A stretch of 64,000 bases of DNA from Vanessa cardui (taxonomy: Eukaryota > Arthropoda > Insecta > Lepidoptera > Nymphalidae), in NCBI RefSeq assembly GCF_905220365.1, contig NC_061133.1:12266171-12330170 (forward strand). The letters are read 5' to 3'. The translations under genes were made by a program, and so were the position numbers. Below the pieces are notes generated by a model. That model was not told where the DNA came from. It did not search any database and saw only the letters and a program-made list of their open reading frames with translations. Below are positions 22,624 to 35,000 of this stretch, in pieces; the stretch's first letter is position 1; each line of letters opens with the position of its first letter.

Positions 22624-23089
22624 TTATATATAACCATGGCCAGCCACAGCGGCCGGTATAAATCCCTGATTACCATCCTTCTTCCTCACGTAAAACCATT
22701 CTAAATCAACATCAGTCTCCCCTCCACTTTGCATTAACACAACTACTTCCCCTTTTTTCACAGACACTGTTCGATTCAATATTTCACCTTTATAATCACT
22801 GTTCGCGACCAACAAAGTTTGTCTTTCACACTTTTCTTTTACTTCAAAATTTTCTTTATCTTGAATCCTGTCAATGTTCGAAGATACAGATTTAGTTTTG
22901 AGATATAAGTTGTCGAAATCCTTTTCGGCACAAGACATTTTGTGTCTTCGACTTCGAGGACGGTATCTGCTTTCCGAACGTGTTCGGCTGCGGAGTTGTT
23001 CTTTTTCATTATCTGTGAGATTGCCACAAGGACGCGGGTATATGTCGGTACTGCTTTCCCAACATGGCATTTTCTTTTGAAGAGACGAC
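22624..23089 (-). CDS. SH3 protein exon 5 (linker, second SH3 domain, stop)
   Basis: An ATCCAG acceptor ends at 23090. An Arg/Ser-rich linker (RSRTRSESRYRPRSRRHK) precedes an SH3 domain with VSVKKGEVVVLMQSG and EWFYVRKKDGNQGFIPAAVA. It ends GHGYI and a TAA stop at 22626-22624. Confidence 0.88.
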
Positions 23090-26000
23090 CTGGATTATAA
23101 GCAATACAGTATCTTAATCGTGATGCAAATGGCGCGTAAATCATATTTCGGCATATAACCAAAGACGAGACGAGAAGAATTATTCAGGTCATAGTCATTC
23201 ATTATTTAACGATATAGAGCCTTTTAGCCCTCAGTTAAGTGCAATATTTTAGACCATGCTATACTTTATTTTATAATTTTTATTTATAAGCTATTTAATA
23301 AATAGACGAAACAATCATACTTTCAATATTTTTAGGCGATAGGCCGACTTCTCCGGATCTTAAGTTTATACCATTAAGTTTAATATAATTTAAATGGTAA
23401 CTTACCTATTTGGTAGTATTCCCAGAGGTAAGCAAGAACTATACATCACATAGCCCTCGTCCCCATGTGGCGTCTGGGTGTAGAGCCATTGCTGATTCTT
23501 AAAAACAGCATTAACAACCGTTCCTAAGGGCAGGATAAGTTCGCGCTGAAGACCTTTTTGTGTCTGGTAGAGTGTAGTTGGAAAAGCTATGACTACCGGA
23601 ATGTTACCCGGACGATCTATAGAGGCCTGAAAATAAATGAAAAAGATCACGGTTAAACTGTAAATCAAAACACATAAAGTAATATAAGGAAATTATTTTG
23701 AAATTGAGCCTAAATTCTGAAATTTCAAGAATACCTCAGAATTTTTTAGAAGAACTTTTCTACATATTTTGAATGGACTATTACTATTTTTCTGACTTTT
23801 TACTGCAAATAACCTTATTTTGGTACTAGATGTCGCTCTTAGCTTGGCCTACGTTTAAAATATTAAGTAAATAAGTTATCGTAGTTTAAGCCCTTCCTTA
23901 AAGAACAAGCGAGCTTTAGGCCAAATTTCATCAAATTGGTGTTCGGTTTGATACTATCGTGTAACAGAAAGTCAAGCTACTATCGCATATATGTATATTG
24001 CTAGTATAGATAACTGATCGGACGTGACAACACCGCCAAATTGGCCGTGCATACGAGGACCGAGTTTACATTAAAGTAAGGTCGCCAATCACAAATTAAA
24101 TATCTTCAATCTATACCAAGTCATAGTAAGTAAACCACCTAGGAATTGTAAGACACGATTTATATCTTCCTCACTTTATACTAATTTTACATAATTAAAT
24201 TATCTAATAGTAGGTATTGCAATTAAATTTCTGCAAGTGTCCTTTCTAATTGATTACGATTGATAGGTACGAATGAAATGTTTATTTGTAGGTAATGCAA
24301 GAGGTTGTTACTTAATTATGCCTATTATTTTATAATAAGCTATAAGCTTTCATAATTGAAGATTAAATAAGTCTAAAATATTCACGAAGAGATTGACTTC
24401 TTCACAGAAATAAAACTCAACTCATTCTAACTTAACTAAGGGCTAATTCTACATTCTTATATCGCTTATAATATAACTCCAAATATTATCCGGCTAGAGA
24501 TGGAGAGAATGTCTATTTCATTTCGACCGAAAATTCAGTGAAAATAAAAAAAACTTGAGTGTGATTTAGCCGCGCTTTCTCGAAAGCAACTCGTCATGAA
24601 TTGCAAGTCAATCTTAACTTACAATGTGGTGTAAAAAAAATGATATTGTTTCCATAACATAGTTGATCGATTTGAACACTACAACCAGTGTCTAGGAGGT
24701 TATTAATATTTTTCAAGTATCCCTGTATATTATACCTGTCTGGACTATTGTGTTAGTAAAATTCCTATTCTATATGCTATAATATAATATCCTATTATCC
24801 TTAATGGCAATGATAACAATTCGATTCGATTGCGATAAAATGAACATTTATTTGTGGAACTGGCACCATGTCAAATTCTCTGGTTTTTTTTTTATTAAAT
24901 ATAGAAAAATACATATCCAGTTTAAATAACCTGACACATAGATTTTTCTGTATGGTTTTGTAAATAAAATATTTTGAAATTTACTGTCAACACAAAAACA
25001 ATAGCATATTTAATTTTTTTTTATTTGTGCCGAGATTATTACGCCAATTTTACGTGCGATAAGCAATTTTCAATGATCATTATAAACAAACATTCACCTA
25101 CTATTTGCCCATTTCTCAAGTTTCAAATTATTCATTCTGTCAACCATACAAAGACCAGTAAAGGTCATGTAAAAACTTATCTTAGTTATTTAAGTGAAGT
25201 AATTTTTCCATTTCCAACGTAATATCATATTGCATTCACGACTTGCTCATGCAATCATATAATCGTTTAACCTTACAATATATCTTTGTTTAAATAAAAC
25301 GCATTGATGAATGACTCCTGCCTTTCGGAACTCAAATTGCTGTGAGTTACGAGAAAATGATCGGTATAGCTTTGCAATAGGTTCGATAATCATTTGACGC
25401 TGTAAAATTGCAAAGGGATAATCATTAAACTTCAAAATCTGAGCCCCGAAGTATAATACCTTTAAAATTTTTTGCAAATGATGCGCAATTTAAAATACCT
25501 TATACAATTTCGCGCCAATTTTGCGGCTCATCGTTTATATATTGGATTGAAAATTTAAAAGGAATTTGTTATATAAAACTGCGAATACAATTACTTACTA
25601 AAATTAAGTATTTTTAATAATAAAGATTAAAACGTTATGTTATAGCTTCTTGATTATGGACTATAGAGTAAAGATATGGAGAGCCATCTGTTGTATGAAA
25701 AAGTTTCAATCAATTTGACGTGTATGAACTTAGCATCTCACAAATAAACTGCAGATCTAGTGACGTCCAATACTATTATACAATACTTCACTATCAGCAA
25801 TAGTTCCGTCGATTTAAATAACTATAAAAATCATTCATAATCATAAAAAATCGGGCTTTTCGGGAAAAAATATGACACTAATATCGCAAATAAATCTCAT
25901 CGAATTTCAAGAATTTGATCAAGAATAATATTTGAATCATGTAAATGTTTATCAGACAGGACAGTTCCTATACGAAGTTGTTTCTATGAAGTTTCTCTAA

Positions 26001-29000
26001 AAATAAGTCTGAATTTTATTAAATCTATATTAACATTATAAATGCGAAAGTAAATCTGTCTTTCCGTCTGCCGTTCTTTCACGGCGCACCACTGAAACGA
26101 ATTTGTAGAAATTCGGTGAAACAAAACAATCTTGACTGTTATTACTTATTAATTAATTAATCTTATGGTCGATTGCGGATTGAGACCGCGAAAATATTTT
26201 TCATTGTTTTGCGTTAACTAATAGACTGTTCCATCGCCACGCTCAATAACTACAGGAGTAGGATACTGAACTACAATTTGATGGAACATTAGGTCACCTT
26301 GCTATTGTTACTAATAAGCATACATATATAACCAGCGACCTTTCCCGGCTTCGCACGGGAAAAATACTGATACTAAATATACCTACTACAAAATATGCTA
26401 CGACATCACATTAGAACTTCTAAAATGATCAGTGTTTCTTTACTATATTGTCATGTGTTATATACAAAAACCGTCCTCTCGAATCAATCTATCTATTCAA
26501 AATGCTACGAAATCTGTTACGTTATTTTAAAGATATAAGCATACATAAGGACAGACAGCGATAAGCGACTTTGTTTAATGTTTTATACTATGTAATGATT
26601 ATGATTATATAAATACCTCACTCAAAAACGTGTCAAGATCTCGTATATCGTAACCAAACTTGTTGCTTTTCTTTCTTCTCCGATGTCTGTGTCGATGTTT
26701 TCTCCTTACGTACTCGTCTGATCCTACACTCGTATCCGAATACGAGGCTTCCCCATTAAATTCATCACAAGCGCTTTTAAATCTCATATTATGATAATAT
26801 TCGTTACGTCCTACAACTCTTTCTTGGGTATACTTTTTGTCGGCGCATTTCGATTTTGGTCTTTCTGCGTAATTGTAAGACTTTTTATCGTCGCCCTTCT
26901 TTTCAACTTTTTTAATATTATCCTTGAGCACCCATGTCAAAGATATTTTAGGTTTATGCCTATGTGCCAGCGGTGTGGAATGCCAAGTTCCCATTTCCTG
27001 TATTTCGGCGTATTCAGCTTCTGAATGATCATCGGCTGCGGTCGTTATTTTGCAATTTGCTAGCAGATCTATTATTTCGCATGTTGGTTCGTCCTGGAAT
27101 GAAGTTGATCGTATCATATACTTATTTGTTTAGAAGCAATATATAATAGTACTAACAATAATATTGTTCTATTTTTTGATAAATCGAGACAAAGTTCACA
27201 GAGCAATTCACAAACAGAGAAACACATAAAAATGGTGTTTAATTTTAATTAATCTACTTATTTGGTAACGTATGCAAAACATTATAATAGGCTATTTGAC
27301 TGGTTTTTAAAATCCATTTTATATTTTTGATTAGAGGTTAAGGAACCCAGTAAAAGTTGATTTTTTTATTTCTAGTACATATTTGCCGAAAAATATCATA
27401 TTAAAAATTACATATTTAAATAACGCGCGAAAACGCTACTTGGACAATATGGCGCTGCAATGGGGTCGGTGACGTCACTTTAATGTATTTTAATGTGGTA
27501 CATATAGTAGAAAAGCAAGGTTTACAAGAAAGTGACTTCATTTTAGGCCCGGCCAATCAGAAGCGTTTTGTGTCACGTGACAAACGTTTGAAAAATGCAT
27601 TTTTATTTATTGATTTATGAATAAATTAAGTATTATTTTCAAGTTTCGTTAGTAAATAACCATTTTTAAACTCATAATATACACTGATTACAATAATTCA
27701 CAATTTATTTTGCGCATTGTCAAATAGCCTATTGCACCGTTGCTTTAGTCGCTAGTTTTAATTGCTATATAACCAGAGTTCTTTAGTTCAATTACCTATA
27801 CACTCAATCTGTAAAATAATACGCTGTATATTAACCTCACTTAAGTTACATAACACAGTGTCGTATATAAACAATCATAGGAAATCGATTTTAACCTCGT
27901 TGTCATTGTCGTATCGATTTAAATTTTGCTTGTTATATGTACCTAATAATGAAAAAACTATATTATTTGTACTGATTTTGCAATCAAGAGATGGGTAGTA
28001 GAACTCATACTATAGTTTATTTTTATCTAGATAAATATAAAAAATGAGCTGATGGCCCAGTGGTTAGGACGCGTGCATCTTAATCGATGATTTCGGGTTC
28101 AAACCCAGACAAGCACCACTATATGTGTTAATATTTTTCGTGTTTATAATTCATGTCGTGCTCTAAACCTGCGTGTGTATAATTTCATCAAAATTCTGCC
28201 ACATGTGCATTCCACCAACCCGCATTGGAACAGCGTGGTGGAATATGTTCCAAACCCTCTCCTTAATGGAAGAGGAGGCCCAGCAATGGGTAATTTACAG
28301 CGTTACTATATAAATATATTCCTATATAAATATTACTATACTACATAATTATTTTGATTATTGTTTTTGTGTTAAGAGCACAATTCACTACATAAGAGAG
28401 CACTATACGAGTTCATGAAACATAATAAACAAAATAATTAATTAGAAAAAAATATCTAACATATTTCTATTGCAGATCAAAATGAAAGAAAGCCTAATGA
28501 AAAGAGTATTATTCTGTACAACCAATGTGTTTTTATATGCATATTTATCTTACCACACTTTGTAGTTCGTAATTCTCGGGATTAATAATTTCATCCTCAT
28601 TTTCCCGATACGGTGGCGGCAAGTCTTTGAACGTAACTTCTGTAAAAAACAAACACAACACTCGTATTCTCCGGAACTAAATCGTATGCTAATAACAGAA
28701 AGAAAATACATAAAAAAATTACAAATAAATTATTTAACACAATTTTTATTATTACTAGGGCGTAGAAAACTTTAAAACACTTGTATAATCATCATTATTA
28801 TATTATAATAAACGATTCATTATTAAAAAATAATCTTTATAAGAAAAATATGTTTGTAAATTGCTAACATTGTTACAGTAATTTTTGTATTGAGATCACA
28901 GTATTAAGTTTTCACTTTAAGCGGACTTAACGTTAACGATCGCAATGGGTGCAACGAACGGTGACCGTCCACCGTCGGTTCTCGAGTCTGACTAACTGAT

Positions 29001-32000
29001 AGTGGTGAATTGGTCACCCCACGCGTAAGCTACGGCACGTAGAGGCTTCTTATAAAAGTAAAAGCCGCTCAAATTATATCAATACAACCGTTCCCGTAGC
29101 GAATAAATTGTTAATGAAACATTGCTAGCGATTTTAAACGATACGCTTGAAAGCATTGTTACTCTTAAACAAAACATATATTATTATATTATTTTAATAA
29201 TTGCGGGGGATTTATGGATAAGTAAATAAAATAAACTATATATATTTTTTGCAAATGTTTTATCTATATTCATGTTATAAATATGAAAGTAACTCTGCTT
29301 GTATATCTGTCGCTCTTTAACGAACCAACCGCTGAACCGATTTTGATTACATTTGGTATAAAGCAAACTTGAACTCCAAGAAAGAAAAGGCTACTTTTTT
29401 CCTGTCACATGAAAACGAACACCCTAAAATGCCAGTGAAGCCACGGGCGACTACTAGTTTTATATAATTACTATGAGCTTTAAAAAAATACATAATAGTT
29501 TTGTTAATTATGTTATCAGTGAACTTAGATATCTATCAAGAAAAGAAATAAAAAATCGAAACATATGCCACGTTCACCTGTTAAAAAGTATTCGGTAAAA
29601 GATACGGTTTTCATAGCGCACGAAACCTAACCCTAACCGCGTGGTTTCATACATCAAGCCTTAAAAATCTCAGCGCATTCTCACGCCCGCTCGGCCGCAT
29701 GCGAACACCGAATGCCTCAGGATACGCTCCCCGTAAAGCCGTCGGTCACGAACATTCATTATGATGGTACTCTTAATTTAGATGAACGACCATATCGCCG
29801 TTGTTATTTATCTACGTTTATTATTAGTGCTCATTTGGCTGATCAAAGCTTTCTCGCATGAGAATATCGAAGAAACTGTTACGACATAAGTAAGTATATC
29901 CATGAATTACGACGGGAAGTAAGAATTAAAAACATCGTTAACACTGAAAATTCTTCCAACTTTTTTTACTGACAAGGCAAAAATTATTTCCCCTATCAAT
30001 CATGACGAAAAGATCGATCTGTCTGATATTAGCAGACACTTAAATTTTTGGGAAATATTAGGAATATTACATTCGAAAAATAGTTCGATTTTCTATTTCC
30101 AAATCTCATTGTCTGTAATTATTTCGAGTTTGAGTATCTATAATACCTGAAAGTACGTCAGATGGCTATGTCAGAATAACACTTAGCTGAGAGTCTCTGA
30201 CTGAATAACAATTAGAATATAAATAAATAGTAACTAAATAATATCAAGTTATCAGAAGTGATAATTAGACACATCACAGTAAGAATAACTTTGCTAATCC
30301 TTGTACAAAATAGCAATGAAAAAAAACAATGACATTGTCTATTGAGTTGTATATTAATTTATCTGTTTTGTGTTCAATTTCTTTTTTAATTGACATTGAT
30401 AAATTAAATTAAAATTAAATAGAATAAAACGAAGTCTTATAAAAAATGATTTATCAAAACGATTATAAAAATATCTATTTACGTTTAGTTTAGTAACTGC
30501 ACTGTTACTGTGTTTACAGTGTACGTTCGTTGTTCATTCGTTAAGGTATTTTAGTACTTCACGTCTTCAAATTAGACCCTCGAGGCATTCCACACCTCTG
30601 TTTGAATATTACCTTTGTTTTAGCATTTCAGTGATTAGTGCGTACGGGATTTTATCTCCTCTCAAAACATACCTAAAATAATCGTAAAGGTTATCAATTA
30701 CAATTTTACTCTGATATTCATCTTTACATGGTTAAAGAGTTACTTCCCGTCGTCTCTCTATGTTTAGATCTTTTAAACTACGCAACGGATTTTAGCACGG
30801 TTTTCATCAATTAACAAAGTGATTTAGAATTAAGGTTTATAGTTTTGTAAAGTTTCTCTCTACAATAATACATGTATAATATAGTAAAGAAATCCGAGTA
30901 TTTTAAGTTTCTTAGCCAAAAGCAAGAAATTTTCATTTTTGGTATATTTGTTGGTTATTATTTGGTTAATTAATCATATGGTTCGATATAGATCCTTATT
31001 GTATTGTATTGTATATAATAAGGAACTAGGAGTCCGATTTAAAAAATGTATTGTTTTTATAAGCTAGAAGTATTAGTTTTATAAGTCTCATAACATCAAA
31101 ATACTCTGCAGTTTGAGTCTTGACATTAATAATTGATCGTGAGTGTACAAACGCTGATTATAGCTAGTATTTCTTAGAAATATATCAATTAGAAAAAAGT
31201 GGAAAAAATATCTATGAATACATATCATTGTCATTGATTAGAATATTAGTACAAATGACGTTTGACCGACCGTACGCTATATAAGTATCATTTATATTTA
31301 TTGAATATGAAAGTTTTATTTACCAACTTACGAGGTTGTTATTTAGATACATTGAAAAAGTTTAACATAAAAACGTTTCAGAATATTTATAGCAGTAAAA
31401 AAAATACCGACGAAAATATTAACCACAATAATATCAGTAACGTTCCTTGAAATTGGAAAGTGAAACGGTCGGTTACCCGCAAAATCTTGGACGTTTCGGT
31501 GATAATTCTGCACAGTTCGTCGGTTTTAGCCAACGATGGCGTAAAAACCGACAAATCGTTGTTTTATGTACTTAGTTACCGAGTACTTTGTGTTTATTTG
31601 AATTTTTATGACTCTCTAACTTGGATTAGGTTTACGCTTAAAAACCTAACTATGGCAGATTCGTAATTAGATTTACTAATTGCAGTGCGACACAGCTTAG
31701 ATGTAGCATCGGCCAATACAGTAAAACCGATTACTGCCGATTTATACAACCAATAGAAATAGCTCCCTATCGCGCCATTCGACGCTATTCGTCGCTATAG
31801 ATTAGACGCCCGAGAAGTTAAGTGCAGTAAATCGACGCGTCAAATGAACGGATATATTAGGTCACATGATATTATAAGTTATTACATTTGTGTAAAGATC
31901 ATATTCACATAAGAAATAAATATTGATAATTTGGGATAGCGTACTTAATTCGGATGTGATCGGTTTTACGAATTTTCCGATGCTACATCTAAATTGTGTC

Positions 32001-35000
32001 GTACTATACCTGCTTATTCGCTGATCTAACATGTTCGTGGGTTGGTTAATAGATCTAAAAATTCTACTCCAAAAGGCTCGTAATCGGCCTGAGCCGTAAC
32101 CTAGGTTGACTAAATAGTTGGTTGATTCACAAATAATACAAGCACATCATCCATTATTGGTTTATTTTAAAAAACATTGTATTATGCACATAGGAATAAC
32201 AATGCAAGAGCGGATCAATGCTGGTCAGTTAACCACCTGAGCAGGGATGCCCAGGCTGCCCTCCGAATTCTGGGGGGGGCAATTTTGCGCTCGCCACTGT
32301 TCGGGGCAAGCGGAGCAGGCATCATAAGGCAACCCCTACCACCCTCGCTGTGGACTTCTGCAACATAAGGGGACTCAACTCCAACCTCAACGCCGTTCAC
32401 TACCATCTGGAAACGGCGAAGCCGGCCTTGCTCTTTCTAACCGAGACCCAGATATCTTCTCCTGCCGATACGACTTTTCTCTCGTACCCTGGGTACAAAT
32501 TGGAACATTCCTTTATACCACGAGCTGGGGTATGCGTTTACGTCAGAGATGATATCTGTTCTCGACGCCTCGGCAGCCTTGAAGGACAGGACCTATCGAT
32601 TATCTGGCTGCGTGTAGACTGCGATGACCATCCGCGAATCTATGCGTGCCTTTATAGGTCCCATAGCGGTAATGCCGAAACCGACCGACTGGTTGAGCAC
32701 GTCCAAATGGCTACAGATTCCGTGCTTCAGCAGATTCCATCCGCAGAGATCATTATTCTGGGTGACTTTAATGCTCACCACGCAGAATGGCTCGGCTCAC
32801 GCACCACCGATCATGCGGGTGGATCTGTTCTGGACTTCGCTCTAGCATATGATCTGACACAACTGGTCAACTCGCCAACGCGAATACCGGATGTGGAGGA
32901 TCATACACCTTCCCTGTTGGACCTTCTGCTGACTTCACATCCGGATGGCTATCAGGTTATCGTCGATCCCCCTCTGGGCTCGTCTGACCACTGTCTCGTC
33001 CGGAGTACAGTGCCGGTTGTGCGGTACTCACGGCCTCGCTTTGTTGGGTGCCGCCGAGTATGGCACTACAAGTCAGCAGATTGGGATGGGATGCGGTCTT
33101 TTTTTGCATCTTACCCATGGGGGCAGATTTGTTTCTCGCCGGATGATCCGAACGCTGCTGCTGACTCTGTTGCCGATGTGGTGCTTCAGGGTATGGAACT
33201 ATTCATTCCTTACTCTGCAGTACCCATCGGTGGCAAGTCCCAGCCTTGGTTTGGTCGCTTCTGCAAAACGGCATCACGCCGAAAGTGGGAACGCTATCAA
33301 ACCTGGGCTAATGCATCTGCGTCTCGTGATGTAAATACCAGCGCATTTAAAAAGGAATACAACTCTGCCTCTAGGTCCCTCAAAAACGTAATTGCTAGGG
33401 CGAAGACGGAGTACATTGGCAGAATTGGCGAGAGACTGGTGCGTCTCCCTTCAGGAACACGAGCGTTCTGGTCTCTCGCTAAGGCTGTCTTAGGGAATTT
33501 CTGTCAGCCATCTTTTCCATCTCTGCACAGAGACGGTGAGTCATTGGCCCATACCGCGAAAGAGAAAGCTGATCTTTTAGGCTCTCTCTTCGCGTCGAAC
33601 TCGACTCTGGATGACCAAGGAAAATCTCCACCAACAATTCCGCGATGTGATACCACGATGCCGGAGGTTAAATTCCGGCAAAGTGCAGTTCGTAAAGCAC
33701 TTCTTTCCTTGGACATTCATAAGTCGAGCGGACCCGATGGTATATTATAGGCCTATAGCCATCACCTCCTTGCTCTCCAAGATAATGGAGTCCCTTATAA
33801 ACTGCCAGCTCCTGCGGTATCTAGAGGTGAACCAGCTGATTAGCGACCGCCAGTACGGTTTCCGTCGGGGTCGGTCAGCCGGTGATCTTCTAGTTTACCT
33901 TACTCACAGGTGGGCTGAAGCAGTTGAGAGCAAGGGGGAGGCATTAGCAGCTAGCTTGGACATAGCGAAGGCCTTCGATCGTGTATGGCACAAAGCGCTT
34001 CTTTCGAAGCTTCCTTCCTATGGGCTTCCCGGGAAATTATGCAATTGGATTACCAGCTTTTTGGCAGATCGGAGCATCAAGGTCGTTGTCGACGGTGCAT
34101 GCTCTGACTTAAAATTCGTCAATGCTGGTGTTCCACAAGGCTGCGTTCTATCACCCACTCTGTTTCTTCTGCATATCAATGATTTGTTGCAAATCGGGAA
34201 CATTCATTGCTATGCAGACGACAGTACCGTTGACACCTTATACACCGGCCGCGCTAATATTTCTCGGGAAAACGTCGAAGAGAACCGGAACAAACTTGTG
34301 TCTGAAATCGAGTCTTCATTAAACGAAGTCTCGAATTGGGGCCGGCTAAATCTAGTCCATTTCAACCCCAAAAAGACGCAAGTTTGCGCGTTAACCGCTA
34401 AAAAAACACCATTTGTCGTATCTCCACGATTTGAGAACATTCCGATAGCCGCTACAGGTAGTATCGGAATACTTGGCGTTGATATTTCGAGCCTCGTTCA
34501 GTTCCGCGGTCAATTGGAAGGCAAAGCCAAATTGGCTTCAAAGAAGCTCGGTGTGCTCAGCAAGGCGAGACAGTATTTCACGTCGGCCCATCGCCTAAAA
34601 CTTTACAAGGCGCAAATTCGGCCTCACATGGAGTACTGCTCTCACCTCTGGGCGGGTGCTCCCCAGTACCAGCTCCTTCCATTTGACCGCATCCAACGTA
34701 GAGCGGCTCGAGTTATCGACGATCAAGCCCTTTCCGATCTCCTTGATCCTTTGGCTTTGCGTAGAGATGTCGGATCACTCTGCATCTTCTACCGAATTTT
34801 TCACGGGGAATGTTCCGAGGAATTGTTCGGATTAATCCCGGCTGCTGAATTTCACCTTCGGACATCTCGCCAAAATTCTAAGTTTCACCCGCACCACCTT
34901 GATGTCCGAAAATCCACAACAGCGCGATTTCTCAGACATTTTCTGCCTCGCACAACCACTTTGTGGAACCAGCTTTCGCCGGCGGTTTTTCCGAACCGAT

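Larger units (their letters stand above)
27094..28553. other. SH3 gene intron 2 with a MITE and a SINE
   Basis: A 1.46-kb intron mostly occupied by the TIR element at 27286-27733 and the SINE at 28048-28306. No coding exon is supported. Confidence 0.55.

Noticed and set aside
22839..23162. Minus-strand frame of 107 codons overlapping the SH3 gene
   Set aside because: It is another reading frame of SH3 gene exon 5; the spliced frame ending at 22624 carries the SH3 domain.
28048..28110. tRNA gene suggested by A-box and B-box sequences
   Set aside because: The same head is repeated in nine dispersed copies with a common non-tRNA body and no cloverleaf 3' half, so it is the SINE promoter.
32177..32368. 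Small plus-strand frame before the LINE endonuclease
   Set aside because: It spans the uncertain 5' border of the LINE and has no ORF1-like zinc knuckle or other motif.
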